Below, piece after piece: positions 43,346 to 52,971 of a stretch of 64,000 nt of DNA. Every line of letters starts with the position of its first letter. Position 1 is the first letter of the stretch. The position numbers were made by a program, and so were the translations under genes. Below the pieces are notes generated by a model, which saw only the letters and a list, made by a program, of their open reading frames with translations, ran no database searches and was not told where the DNA came from. Source of the stretch: Crenothrix sp. D3 (GTDB lineage Bacteria > Pseudomonadota > Gammaproteobacteria > Methylococcales > Methylomonadaceae); contig MBQZ01000006.1 in NCBI GenBank assembly GCA_002134785.1, forward strand, positions 1-64,000, in the 5' to 3' direction.

Positions 43346-44878
43346 CTATTTCAACGGAATCGGCAAAAACTGCGACCACTTTGGTTCACCGCCGATGTCA
43401 TCTGTGCTGGGAATTTCTGAATTATGCCACCCGCCGCCCAAGGCTTTAACTAACAGCACGGCGGTTTGTAGTTGCTGGCTTTGCAAATTAACGGCGGTTT
43501 TTTCATTACTCAAGGCGACACCTTGGGCGACCATAACATTGAGATAATTCACCGTTCCCGCTTTATATTGATTGTCGATTAACGCGACTGACTCACGCGC
43601 TGCTGTCACCGCTATTTGTTGGGCTTGAATTTCTTCGGCTAATAACCGCAAGCTGGATAATTGGTCTTCTACTTCTTGAAAACTCACTAACACGCTTTGG
43701 CGATAGGCGGCAACGCTGGCATCAAAGCCATTAATGGCGGCTTCCATTTGTGAACCACGCATTCCACCATCAAATAACGGCAATGCCAGTGCCGCAGGCC
43801 CTAACGCCCAATAACGCGCGGCGGTCGATAGCAACGTGGATAACTCGCGTGATTGTGTGCCTTTAGTTGCTGATAGCGAGATGGTCGGAAAATACGCCGC
43901 TTTAGCAACGCCGATTTGTGCATTGGCTGCCGCGACTTGGCGTTCAGAAACGGCTATATCTGGGCGGCGTTCTAAAAGTTGTGACGGGATCGACACAGGA
44001 ATAGCGGGTAAGGTAGCGGTAAGTCCCGCAACAGAAATGGTCAATTCAGCGGGAGCTTTACCAATTAAAACCGCAATCGCGTGTTCTAGTTTGGCTCTGG
44101 CGATTTGTACATCAATGGCTTGAGCTTGTGCAGAGGCGAGTTGTGTTTGCGCTTGGGTAATGTCGGTTTTGCCGATGACACCAGCGGCATAACGGTTTTC
44201 ATTGATTTTTAGAATTTTTTGGTAGGCAACGATGGTGTCATTCAGCAATTTTTTTTCTGCATCTAAACCACGCAGTTGAAAGTAATTTTGTGCCAGCAGG
44301 GCATGAGTGGATAATTTTAACGCTTGCAAGGTCGCATTACTGGCTTGAGCGTTGGCTTCATTCGCTTCCACTTGACGACGCACACCACCCCATAAATCAG
44401 GTTCCCACGCCATACTCATTGCCATACCAAAAATATTTTTAACCCCTTGTACGGCAACACTTTGACCACTGGCAGCACGAAAGCGATTCGCCATTGCAGT
44501 ACCTGTGCCTGTCGGAAAGTAGGCTGATTTTGCTTCCTGCACTAAGGATTGTGATTGACGAAACTGCGCCTCAGCTTGGGCGAGTGATTGGTTGTTGAGA
44601 TTGACTTGGGCTTCTAAGCCGTTCAGTTCAGTGTCTTTAAACAATTCCCACCAATTCCCCGTTAGCGGTTGATTTTGCGGTTGTGCAGTTTTCCAGCCTT
44701 TGAGTTCTTTGAATTCAGTAGGAACATTAGCCGTTGGACGTTGATAATCTGGCCCAACGGTACAGGAAAGTAGGAGGGGTAGAGCGATAGCGAAACCCAT
44801 CACCTTACAAAACGAGACCTGCGAGGTTTTTAAAACCTCACAGATCTTGAGAGAGCGAGTTAATAATTTACGATTCAT
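43346..44878 (-). CDS. RND efflux outer-membrane lipoprotein (NodT/OprM family)
   Basis: This 510-aa outer-membrane factor forms the exit duct of the efflux complex. The ATG at 44878 overlaps the stop of the RND gene (ATGA), which is preferred over the longer upstream frame. The lipobox is LPLLLSC, and the mature protein starts CTVGPDYQRPTANVP. Two repeated domains carry ALAQAEAQFRQSQSLVQEA, PDLWGGVRRQVEANEANAQAS and ERRPDIAVSERQVAAANAQIGVAKAAYFPTISL, all family hallmarks. A 33-bp palindrome encodes residues around KICEVLKTSQVSF, inserted before the hydrophobic core of the signal peptide. It ends an MdtABC-type operon. Confidence 0.9.
   Translation of the reverse strand: MNRKLLTRSLKICEVLKTSQVSFCKVMGFAIALPLLLSCTVGPDYQRPTANVPTEFKELKGWKTAQPQNQPLTGNWWELFKDTELNGLEAQVNLNNQSLAQAEAQFRQSQSLVQEAKSAYFPTGTGTAMANRFRAASGQSVAVQGVKNIFGMAMSMAWEPDLWGGVRRQVEANEANAQASNATLQALKLSTHALLAQNYFQLRGLDAEKKLLNDTIVAYQKILKINENRYAAGVIGKTDITQAQTQLASAQAQAIDVQIARAKLEHAIAVLIGKAPAELTISVAGLTATLPAIPVSIPSQLLERRPDIAVSERQVAAANAQIGVAKAAYFPTISLSATKGTQSRELSTLLSTAARYWALGPAALALPLFDGGMRGSQMEAAINGFDASVAAYRQSVLVSFQEVEDQLSSLRLLAEEIQAQQIAVTAARESVALIDNQYKAGTVNYLNVMVAQGVALSNEKTAVNLQSQQLQTAVLLVKALGGGWHNSEIPSTDDIGGEPKWSQFLPIPLK
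44815..44847. repeat. 33-bp palindrome inside the efflux lipoprotein signal peptide
   Basis: AGACCTGCGAGGTTTT (44815-44830) and the near-complementary AAAACCTCACAGATCT (44832-44847) flank one T. It is the same family as 21275-21307 and 17888-17920. It is read in frame as 11 codons of the lipoprotein precursor. Confidence 0.8.
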
Positions 44879-47800
44879 GAAAATAAACGGCGACAGAAAG
44901 ATTGAAAACGACTCATATACAGATAAACCACAGGTGTGGTGTACAGCGTCAATAATTGGCTCACCATTAAGCCACCAACAATAGCGATACCTAAGGGACG
45001 GCGTAATTCTGCTCCGTAGCCCGTCCCAAAAGCCAACGGTAACGCGGCGAGTAACGCAGCAAAGGTGGTCATCATAATAGGACGAAAGCGCATGAGACAA
45101 GCGGCGCGTATGGCATCCAGTGGTTTCATACCGTCATGACGTTCAGCATTCAGGGCAAAGTCTATCATCATAATCGCGTTCTTTTTCACGATACCAATTA
45201 GCAAAATTACGCCGATTAACGCAATCAGACTAAATTCAGTGTTAAACGCCATTAACGCTAAAATTGCGCCAACGCCAGCCGAGGGCAGGGTGGACAGTAT
45301 GGTTAAAGGATGTACAAAACTTTCATATAAAATCCCCAATACAATATAAATCGCCAATAAAGCGGCGGCAATTAACCAAGGCTGATTATTTTGAGATTGT
45401 TGAAAGGCTTTAGCAGAGCCTTGAAAGCCACCGTGTAAAGATGCGGGGACGGATAAATCACGCATCGTCTCCTCAATCACTTTAGTCACTGAGGACAAGG
45501 ACAACCCTGCTTTTAGATTAAATGAAATAGTCGCGGCAGGAAACAGCCCTTGATGATTCACTGATAACGGTGTATTCGTTCTGTCATAACTTGCAAACGT
45601 TGATAACGGCACTTGCGCCCCATTCGGATACAACGCACTGGGCGGCACACTGACATAGAGGTTTTTTAGCGTTTCGGCATTTTGTGCGTAAGCAGGATCG
45701 GACTCCATGACAACGTGGTATTGATTCAGCGGCGTGTAAATAATTGACACTTGCCGTTGTCCAAACGCATCATTCAAGGTTGAATTAATCAACGCTTGAC
45801 TCACACCTAAACGCGCAGCGGCTTCACGGTTAATTTGTAGCGTGATTTGCTGTCCTTTGTCTTGTTGGTTGGTGTTGACATCTTCCAATTCTGGGCGTTG
45901 TTGCAAGGCTTTAACAATTTTCGGTGTCCACGTTCTGAGGTCTTCCAGACTATCCGCTTCCAGCGTGTATTCAAATAACGCCGCCGAACCACGCCCACCG
46001 ACTCGCAATTCTTGTGCAGGTTGTAGATACAATCTTGCCCCTGCAATTGCCGAGGATTTACCACGCAAACGCTCCAGCAACTGCTCAACATTGAGTTGCC
46101 GCTGTTCTAAGGGTTTGAGAATCGCAAACACCTGTCCGCTATTACTCAACCGTTGTCCACCGCCGCCACTACCACCCGCAAAACCCACCACGTTAGCAAT
46201 TTCTGAATCATGACTCAGCATTCCCACAAAATTGGCTAATTTTTCTTTCAGAGCAGCCGAGGAAATCCCTTGATCGGCTTGAATATTACCCGCTAAGCGT
46301 CCTGTGTCTTGAATAGGAAAAAAACCTTTCGGCACGATGGTGTACAAATAGACATTAAAACCAATAGTTGCCGCCAGTAATAACATCATCACGCGGCTAT
46401 GGTGTAACGACCAGCTTAATGAGCGTTCGTAAGTACGCGCTAAGCGGTTAAAACAACGTTCACTGAAATGGTAGATGCTGCCGTGTTTTATTTCCTCTTT
46501 TTTTAGTAAAAGAGCGCATAACATTGGTGTGGTGGTTAAGGATAATACCAGTGACACCAACACCGCCACCGCTAAGGTCACTGCGAATTCTTGAAATAGC
46601 CGTCCGACCATGCCGCCCATTAACAGAATCGGAATAAATACCGCAATCAGCGATAAGCTCATGCTTAACACGGTAAAACTGACTTCTTGCGCCCCTTTTA
46701 ACGCAGCTTTGCGCGGCTCTACGCCCTGTTCTATATAGCGCGAAGTATTCTCCAATACCACAATGGCATCATCAACCACAAAGCCTGTCGCCACTGTCAA
46801 TGCCATTAGCGACAGATTGTCCAAGGTGTAATTCAACAAATACATAGCGGCAAACGTACCAATCAGTGACATCGGCACGGTGATAATCGGAATCATCGAC
46901 GCGCGTAAATTACGCAAAAACAAGAACACCACCAAAATCACCAGCACAATGGCAATCAACAAGCTACGTTCAACTTCGTGCAACGAAGCGCGAATCGTCA
47001 TTGAGCGATCCATTGCCACCGATAAATTTACCGCGTTAGGAATCGCCGCTTGTAATTCTGGCAACAAGGCTTTCACCTTCTCAACGGTAGCAATAATATT
47101 GGCATCCGCTTGTTTAAAAACCACCAACACCACCGCATCTTTACCATTCAAATAACCCGCACTGCGCAAATCTTCCGATGAATCCAGTACGTTACCGACA
47201 TCCGTTAAATGTACAGGCGCGTTATTACGATAAGCAACGATTAACGGTAAATAATCACTGGCTTTTTTAGCTTGGTCGTTCACTGAAATTTGCCAGTGGC
47301 GTTCATCATCTTCTAATGAACCTTTAGGTCGGTTCACATTGGTGTCAATCAAGGCTTTGCGCACCTCGGCAAAACTCACGCCGTATTTTGCCAACGCCAA
47401 AGGATTGAGTTCCACGCGCACCGCTGGTAAGGAACTACCGCCAATATTCACCTGCCCGATACCGTCAATCTGGGAAATTTTTTGCGCCAGAATAGTGGAG
47501 GCAATATCGTATAACTGCCCACGCGACAGGGTGTCTGAAGTCATTGCCAACAGCATAATCGGTGCGTCGGCAGGATTGCTTTTGTTATATTTTGGACGAC
47601 TGGGTAAATCGCTGGGCAATAAGCTACTCGCCGCATTAATCGCCGCCTGCACATCCCGTGCCGCGCCATCAATATCACGGCTTAAATCAAATTGCAGGGT
47701 AATACTGGCAGTACCAAATGAACTGGTGGAAGTCATTTCCGTAACCCCCGCAATGCGTCCTAACGCTCGCTCTAACGGTGTGGCAACCGTCGCCGCCATC

Positions 47801-47973
47801 ACCTCAGGATTCGCACCTGGCATGGACGCACTAACGGAAATAGTCGGGAAATCGACTTGCGGAATAGGCGCGACAGGGAGTTGAAAAAACGCCAGTATGC
47901 CCGCTAAGGCGATTGCCAGCGTTAATAAGGTGGTTGCTACGGGGCGGTTGATGAAAATGGCTGAAAAATTCAC
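44875..47973 (-). CDS. RND multidrug efflux permease, MdtC/MuxC-like
   Basis: This 1032-aa inner-membrane proton antiporter has the 12-span RND plan. The N-terminus is NFSAIFINRPVATTLLTLAIALAGILAFFQLPVAPIPQVDFPT. TM4 has the proton-relay Asp pair in [21 protein letters not shown] near residue 405. [11 protein letters not shown] in the C-terminal half is conserved. The N-terminal sequence is nearest the MdtC side of the MdtB-MdtC heterotrimer. In MdtABC operons it directly follows mdtB; here 1.9 kb with four repeats and three genes separates it from the MdtB-like gene at 49850-52930. It overlaps the lipoprotein gene by 4 nt. Confidence 0.93.
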   Translation of the reverse strand: MNFSAIFINRPVATTLLTLAIALAGILAFFQLPVAPIPQVDFPTISVSASMPGANPEVMAATVATPLERALGRIAGVTEMTSTSSFGTASITLQFDLSRDIDGAARDVQAAINAASSLLPSDLPSRPKYNKSNPADAPIMLLAMTSDTLSRGQLYDIASTILAQKISQIDGIGQVNIGGSSLPAVRVELNPLALAKYGVSFAEVRKALIDTNVNRPKGSLEDDERHWQISVNDQAKKASDYLPLIVAYRNNAPVHLTDVGNVLDSSEDLRSAGYLNGKDAVVLVVFKQADANIIATVEKVKALLPELQAAIPNAVNLSVAMDRSMTIRASLHEVERSLLIAIVLVILVVFLFLRNLRASMIPIITVPMSLIGTFAAMYLLNYTLDNLSLMALTVATGFVVDDAIVVLENTSRYIEQGVEPRKAALKGAQEVSFTVLSMSLSLIAVFIPILLMGGMVGRLFQEFAVTLAVAVLVSLVLSLTTTPMLCALLLKKEEIKHGSIYHFSERCFNRLARTYERSLSWSLHHSRVMMLLLAATIGFNVYLYTIVPKGFFPIQDTGRLAGNIQADQGISSAALKEKLANFVGMLSHDSEIANVVGFAGGSGGGGQRLSNSGQVFAILKPLEQRQLNVEQLLERLRGKSSAIAGARLYLQPAQELRVGGRGSAALFEYTLEADSLEDLRTWTPKIVKALQQRPELEDVNTNQQDKGQQITLQINREAAARLGVSQALINSTLNDAFGQRQVSIIYTPLNQYHVVMESDPAYAQNAETLKNLYVSVPPSALYPNGAQVPLSTFASYDRTNTPLSVNHQGLFPAATISFNLKAGLSLSSVTKVIEETMRDLSVPASLHGGFQGSAKAFQQSQNNQPWLIAAALLAIYIVLGILYESFVHPLTILSTLPSAGVGAILALMAFNTEFSLIALIGVILLIGIVKKNAIMMIDFALNAERHDGMKPLDAIRAACLMRFRPIMMTTFAALLAALPLAFGTGYGAELRRPLGIAIVGGLMVSQLLTLYTTPVVYLYMSRFQSFCRRLFS

Positions 47974-48015
47974 GGCGCGTCCTTTTGGTTAAACGTCAAG
48001 ACCTGTGAGGTGTTG

Positions 48016-48205
48016 TTCTCGTTCCCACGCGGCGCGTGGAAATGCAGTGTCAACGCGCCGCGTTGTGTAGCCAAATACATGAATTCCATACAGTGTGTGG
48101 GCGTTAGATGGATGTTATTTTGTGCTGGCATTGTGTGTGGGTGATAGTGTGATGGTCGGCGTAGCATGCCGTTACTGCATTCCACGCAGTGCGTGGGAAC
48201 GAGAA
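48016..48205. repeat. 190-bp element with about 32-bp terminal inverted repeats
   Basis: The left arm (48016-48048) and right arm (48174-48205) both read TTCTCGTTCCCACGC... inward, with the ends TTCTCGTTCCCACGC identical, and GCGTGG and ATGCAGT further in. Its ends match the common TCGTTCCCACGC palindrome family. It lies between the MdtC-like gene and the restriction endonuclease gene. Confidence 0.75.
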
Positions 48206-48222
48206 AAAAATGAGGTAAATTA

Positions 48223-49152
48223 TCAGGGCTTGATAACATTGCCTTTGTTATCAAATGAATACTCTCGAATCTTATCGTCAGTAAGAATTTTCAAAGACTT
48301 GCCGTTCTCATCTTTTATAACCAACCGATGCGTGCTATCGTCAGTTATCTGAAATTCCCTATGTATAAATGAAAAAGGAATCTTGTATTCTAATCCATAT
48401 ATAGAAATCAACATTCCTTCAATCATAATGTAATGTTCTGGCAACCAGTAACAAGCGTGAGCGCAATTTATTTCAGTGTCAACATCACCATAACCAATTG
48501 ACGTTAGCTCTTCAATTGAAAGAATAACCGCCCCAGTTTCATCATAAAATTCGCTTACCCCCTCATTTACAATAATTGAATCTTCTATTCCTTTTTTTAG
48601 TAAACTTTTTAAAACATCTTTTCCGTCTGTAGTAAATGCTGCTGTAAATTCGCCGCTTTCTGGGTGAGCAACACTTGCATGAATGTTAATAGTAAAAGTT
48701 TTTACAAAACCTTCTTCAGCTTCTTCAGAGCTTACTTTAAGCTCGTAAAGACTGATGGGTTTACCTCCTGTTATCTGGTCGGCTGCTTCTGCATATTGCC
48801 TCGCTGGCTTGGTGTAACCTGTAGCAGAAAAAAAGATACCTGAATTTATCTCCTTAATATCAGGCAAAGCTCCACCAAGTTTTTGTAAGTCGTCTCGGCC
48901 AACTTTTTTACCTTGCTCAGAATAGTCTTTGGCTTCTCCCATTATTGCTGTGCCGTTTTCATTTTGATGATGTACATCAAGCTGGTAGAGGGATTTAGAG
49001 AATTGCCCTCTAAGACGGTCATCATGTTTAACGTTGCTGCCTTCGTTAAGTTCGTACATTGCAATTGCAGCTAATTGTTCGTAGGCTGTGCCTTTCTTAT
49101 TAGGAAGACTACCAAAAATTTCTTTAAAAATATATTCAATTGGAGAAGGCAT
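48223..49152 (-). CDS. Mrr-like restriction endonuclease (PD-(D/E)xK)
   Basis: This 309-aa protein has an N-terminal nuclease fold: GTAYEQLAAIAMYEL near residue 20, SLYQLDVHHQNENGTAIMGEAKDYS near 50-74, where D...ExK forms the active site. KVGRDDLQKLGGALPDI, IFFSATGYTKPARQYAEA follows, as in Mrr_cat endonucleases. The C-terminal half (about 140-309) is beta-rich and not recognised. No methylase gene is adjacent, so it may cut modified DNA like Mrr or be an orphan. It is flanked by TCGTTCCCACGC repeats and sits inside the efflux operon beside a toxin-antitoxin pair. Confidence 0.8.
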   Translation of the reverse strand: MPSPIEYIFKEIFGSLPNKKGTAYEQLAAIAMYELNEGSNVKHDDRLRGQFSKSLYQLDVHHQNENGTAIMGEAKDYSEQGKKVGRDDLQKLGGALPDIKEINSGIFFSATGYTKPARQYAEAADQITGGKPISLYELKVSSEEAEEGFVKTFTINIHASVAHPESGEFTAAFTTDGKDVLKSLLKKGIEDSIIVNEGVSEFYDETGAVILSIEELTSIGYGDVDTEINCAHACYWLPEHYIMIEGMLISIYGLEYKIPFSFIHREFQITDDSTHRLVIKDENGKSLKILTDDKIREYSFDNKGNVIKP

Positions 49153-49185
49153 AGTTGTGTAACTTATTAATTTATATTTAGTTAT

Positions 49186-49209
49186 CTTGTTCCCACGCGG
49201 CGCGTGAAA
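49186..49209. repeat. Repeat fragment of the TTCCCACGC family
   Basis: CTTGTTCCCACGCGGCGCGTG matches the left arm of the 48016-48205 element. Repeats therefore flank the restriction endonuclease gene on both sides. Confidence 0.65.
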
Positions 49210-49212
49210 AAA

Positions 49213-49494
49213 TCATACTGCTAAGTGGATATTCATGTTTAACGCTTTAATAATACGCTGTACCGTGTCCCATTTCGGCTGAGTTTTTCCTGACAAGGCT
49301 TTATAAAGACTTTCGCGGTTAAGTCCTGTGTCGCTGGCAAGCTGAGCAATGCCTTTGTGTCGGGCGATATGCCCTAATGCCGTAACAAACACCGCTGGGT
49401 CGTCATCCAAAAAAGCATTGGTTAAATAATCGCCAATGTCAGCCTCAGTCAATAAATTATCAAATGGATTATAGGGTTTCGTTTCAGTTTTCAT
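49213..49494 (-). CDS. Antitoxin of a HigBA-like toxin-antitoxin pair
   Basis: This 93-aa protein has an N-terminal NPFDNLLTEADIGDYLTNAFLDDDPAVFVTALGHIARHKG and a helix-turn-helix QLASDTGLNRESLYKALSGKTQPKWDTVQRIIKAL. That pattern marks the COG3636 'addiction module antidote' family. It starts 9 nt after the toxin gene, in the HigBA order with toxin first. It should neutralise the toxin and repress the pair. Confidence 0.92.
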   Translation of the reverse strand: MKTETKPYNPFDNLLTEADIGDYLTNAFLDDDPAVFVTALGHIARHKGIAQLASDTGLNRESLYKALSGKTQPKWDTVQRIIKALNMNIHLAV

Positions 49495-49503
49495 TGCGTT
49501 ACC

Positions 49504-49797
49504 TCACAGGTTTTTAGCTAATTCTTTTGCTTTTTTAATATCCCGTTGCTGAGTGGATTTATCGCCGCCACACAACAAAATGATGATTTCACCGTTGCGA
49601 ATCGTAAAATAAATGCGGTAGCCCAGACCGACAAAAATTCGCATTTCACTAATACCTTCTCCGAGGCTTTTAACATCACCCAGATTGCCATTAGCAACTC
49701 TATCTAAGCGCATTGCAATTGCCATCGCCGCTTGACGGTCTTTAAGATTAGTCGCCCATTTATCAAAAACAGCGGTGGTGTGGATTGCGTATTTCAT
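49504..49797 (-). CDS. RelE/ParE-superfamily toxin
   Basis: This 97-aa protein has FDKWATNLKDRQAAMAIAMRLDRVANGNLGDVKSLGEGISEMRIFVGLGYRIYFTIRNGEIIILLCGGDKSTQQRDIKKA. The pattern GDVKSLGEGISEMRI...GYRIYF and CGGDKSTQ..DI..A is typical of Gp49/HigB-type addiction toxins. It probably cleaves mRNA on the ribosome. It begins 52 nt after the MdtB-like gene and is followed by its antitoxin. Confidence 0.92.
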   Translation of the reverse strand: MKYAIHTTAVFDKWATNLKDRQAAMAIAMRLDRVANGNLGDVKSLGEGISEMRIFVGLGYRIYFTIRNGEIIILLCGGDKSTQQRDIKKAKELAKNL

Positions 49798-49849
49798 ACG
49801 GTCATTGTAGCCCTTGAGCTACAAAAATAAAACAGATGAACGGATACAT

Positions 49850-52800
49850 TCACGATTCATTCTTAAACCAACGCCGCCGACTCAGTCTATCAAATGCCAA
49901 ATAAATCACAGGCGTGGTAAACAACGTCAACAACTGGCTAACAATTAAACCGCCTACCATCGTGATACCTAATGGATGACGCAATTCTGAACCCACACCT
50001 GTCCCCAACATTAACGGCAATGCACTCAATAACGCCGCCATTGTGGTCATCATAATCGGTCTAAAGCGTAACAGACAGGCTTGATAAATAGCGTCATAAG
50101 CCGATTTCCCCTGTTTGCGTTCGGCTTCTAACGCAAAATCAATCATCATAATGGCATTTTTCTTCACGATACCGATAAGCAGAATAATACCGATGATGGC
50201 GATAATGCTTAAATCGGTATCCGATAGCATTAACGCCAACAACGCGCCCACACCCGCAGACGGTAACGTGGACAAAATAGTGACAGGGTGAATATAACTT
50301 TCATACAACACACCCAGCACAATATACACGGTAATAATCGCGGCAATAATCAGCCATAGCGTGTTAGACAGCGACGCGCTAAACGCTAAGGTCGCGCCTT
50401 GATAATTCGCTTGTACGCTAATCGGTAAATCAACATCCTGTTTGACTTGTTCAATCGCGTCAACGGCATCACCTAAAAACGCACCTTCTGCTAAATTAAA
50501 CGAAATGGTTGAAGCTGGAAACTGCCCTAAATGATTGACCACTAACGGCGCGTGTCGCTCACTAATCGTGGCAATGCTGGTTAATGGAATCGCCGTACCG
50601 TTATTCGACATTACCCGCAATTCATTCAGTGCGTCGGGGCTGTTACGAAATTCAGGTTTTACTTCCAACACCACGCGGTATTGATTGGATTGCGTGAACA
50701 TCGTTGAAATTAACCGTTGTCCGTAAGCATCGTAGAGGGTGTTATCAATCGCGGTCATGGTAACACCCATGCGACTGGCTGCGTTACGGTCTACTTCGAC
50801 AAACACTTGCAAACCTCTGTCCTGCACATCACTAGCAACATCAGTAAGTTGGGGCAGTTGTGATAAAGCAGTCACCAATTTGTCTGTCCACAGATTTAAT
50901 TCATCGGCTGAAACCGATTCCAAAGTGAATTGGTATTGTGTGCGACTAACGCGGTTTTCAATGGTTAAATCTTGTGAGGGTTGCAGGTATAACGTAATAC
51001 CTTCAATTTCGGCTAGTTTAGGTTTTAAGCGGTTGATGATTGCGGTCGCGCTGATTTTGCGGTCTGCCAATGGTTTCAATGTGATTAATAATCGCCCTGT
51101 GTTCAGCGTGGGGTTAATACCATCGACACCAATAAACGACGACACGCTGGCAACCGCTTCATCCGCTTGCAACACTGCCGCAAGTGCTTGTTGCCTTTTT
51201 GCCATTGCGGTAAAGGAAATGCTTTGCGGGGCTTCGGAAATGCCTTGAATAACGCCTGTGTCTTGCACAGGAAAAAAGCCTTTCGGCACGATGGTGTATA
51301 AAAACACCGTTAGGGCTAAAGTGGCTACCGCGATTAACAAAGTTAAGCCTTGATACCGAAGTACCCATCTCAGTGCTGTGCCGTAACTTTCGGTCATGTT
51401 GTGCAGAAACTCGCCACTGACACGATAAAACCAGCCAGCTTTTTCTTCATCGACAGGGCGCAGGATTTTTGCGCACATCATCGGCGTGAGCGTTAGGGAA
51501 ATAATCGCGGAAATTAAAATTGCCACGGCTAACGTGATAGCGAATTCTCGAAACAATCGCCCGACCACATCGCCCATAAATAACAGCGGAATCAGCACGG
51601 CAACCAGCGAAAACGTCAGCGAAATAATGGTGAAGGCAATCTGTTCCGAACCTTTTAACGCCGCTTCAAATGGCGTTTCTCCTTCTTCAATATAACGGCT
51701 GATATTTTCAATTACTACGATAGCATCATCAACCACAAAGCCAGCGGCGATAGTCAACGCCATTAAGGTTAAATTATTAATACTAAAATCTGCCAAATAC
51801 ATCACCGCAAACGTACCGACTAAGGACAGCGGCACAACTAACGCGGGTATCGACGTTGCCGACACATTACGCAAAAACAAAAAAATCACCAGCACAACTA
51901 ACACCAGCGCGAGTATCAGTTCATGCTCCACATCGGTGACAGAGGCGCGGATGGTGGTGGTACGGTCGGTTAATATTTCAACTTCCAAATCGCTGGGTAA
52001 GGATTCTTGCAGTTGCGGTAACAGGGCTTGAATACGGTCAACCACTTCAATGACATTGGTACTGGGTTGGCGTTGAATATTGACAATAATTGCCTCTTCG
52101 CCATTTGCCCACGCGGCGAGGCGCACGTTTTCTGGCGCGTCTACGGCATCAGCAACATCGGCTAAGGTGACAGCGCGTCCATCACGATACGCGATAATCA
52201 GGGCTTTATATTCAGCGGCAGAACGCAGTTGATCGTTGGCATCAATAGTTGCCGCGCGGCTTGCGCCATCAAACATCCCTTTCGGTTGGTTGACGTTAGC
52301 GTTACCAATCGCGGTGCGTATATCGTCTAAGCTTAAACCGTAAGCCGATAGCGCGGCAGGATTGGCTTGTATGCGCACGGCTGGGCGTTGTCCACCGCTA
52401 ATACTGACTAGCCCCACACCTGTTAATTGCGATAATTTTTGCGCTAAGCGGGTATCGACTAAGTCTTCTACTTTGGTCAGCGGCAAGGTTTTGGATCGTA
52501 CTGCCAGCGTTAATATGGGCGCGTCGGCTGGATTGACCTTGCTATAAATCGGCGGCATCGGTAAATCTTTGGGCAAGAAGTTAGTTGCCGCATTGATTGC
52601 CGCTTGTACTTCTTGTTCGGCAATATCGAGTTGTAATTCTAAATTGAATTGCAACACAATGACTGACGCACCGCCTGAGCTGGTAGAGGACATTTGTGTT
52701 AAGCCTGCCAATTGTCCTAACTGGCGTTCCAATGGTGATGTTATCAACGATGACATCACGTCTTGACTAGCACCAGGGTAGAGTGTGACCACTTGAATGG

Positions 52801-52930
52801 TCGGGTAATCGACTTGCGGTAAGGCTGAAATGGGTAGTTGTCGATAAGCTAGAATGCCTGCTAATAATAGCGCGAACATTAATAGTGAGGTGGCGACAGG
52901 GCGTAGAATAAATAGTCTGGATGGATTCAT
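49850..52930 (-). CDS. RND multidrug efflux permease, MdtB/MuxB-like
   Basis: This 1026-aa 12-span RND permease starts [47 protein letters not shown], closest to MdtB/MuxB. It keeps the TM4 proton-relay [21 protein letters not shown] near residue 402 and the [15 protein letters not shown] block. It should form a heterotrimer with the MdtC-like permease at 44875-47973. It follows the adaptor gene by 41 nt on the minus strand. Downstream the toxin-antitoxin and restriction genes separate it from its partner. Confidence 0.93.
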   Translation of the reverse strand: MNPSRLFILRPVATSLLMFALLLAGILAYRQLPISALPQVDYPTIQVVTLYPGASQDVMSSLITSPLERQLGQLAGLTQMSSTSSGGASVIVLQFNLELQLDIAEQEVQAAINAATNFLPKDLPMPPIYSKVNPADAPILTLAVRSKTLPLTKVEDLVDTRLAQKLSQLTGVGLVSISGGQRPAVRIQANPAALSAYGLSLDDIRTAIGNANVNQPKGMFDGASRAATIDANDQLRSAAEYKALIIAYRDGRAVTLADVADAVDAPENVRLAAWANGEEAIIVNIQRQPSTNVIEVVDRIQALLPQLQESLPSDLEVEILTDRTTTIRASVTDVEHELILALVLVVLVIFLFLRNVSATSIPALVVPLSLVGTFAVMYLADFSINNLTLMALTIAAGFVVDDAIVVIENISRYIEEGETPFEAALKGSEQIAFTIISLTFSLVAVLIPLLFMGDVVGRLFREFAITLAVAILISAIISLTLTPMMCAKILRPVDEEKAGWFYRVSGEFLHNMTESYGTALRWVLRYQGLTLLIAVATLALTVFLYTIVPKGFFPVQDTGVIQGISEAPQSISFTAMAKRQQALAAVLQADEAVASVSSFIGVDGINPTLNTGRLLITLKPLADRKISATAIINRLKPKLAEIEGITLYLQPSQDLTIENRVSRTQYQFTLESVSADELNLWTDKLVTALSQLPQLTDVASDVQDRGLQVFVEVDRNAASRMGVTMTAIDNTLYDAYGQRLISTMFTQSNQYRVVLEVKPEFRNSPDALNELRVMSNNGTAIPLTSIATISERHAPLVVNHLGQFPASTISFNLAEGAFLGDAVDAIEQVKQDVDLPISVQANYQGATLAFSASLSNTLWLIIAAIITVYIVLGVLYESYIHPVTILSTLPSAGVGALLALMLSDTDLSIIAIIGIILLIGIVKKNAIMMIDFALEAERKQGKSAYDAIYQACLLRFRPIMMTTMAALLSALPLMLGTGVGSELRHPLGITMVGGLIVSQLLTLFTTPVIYLAFDRLSRRRWFKNES

Positions 52931-52971
52931 TTAAGCAACTCGATAATGAAGAGTAGGAACTATAAAAACTC

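Noticed and set aside
44879-45100. Longer N-terminus of the efflux lipoprotein ORF (start at 45100)
   Set aside because: It would overlap the RND gene by over 220 nt and put about 120 residues before the lipobox; the ATGA overlap at 44878 gives a proper lipoprotein signal.
47339-47884. 181-aa plus-strand ORF opposite the MdtC-like gene
   Set aside because: It is antisense to a well-conserved RND gene, low in complexity and without any recognisable motif; it is a shadow of biased codon use.
50739-51248. 169-aa plus-strand ORF opposite the MdtB-like gene
   Set aside because: Antisense to conserved RND sequence, Ser/Asn/Cys-rich with no motif or ribosome-binding site.
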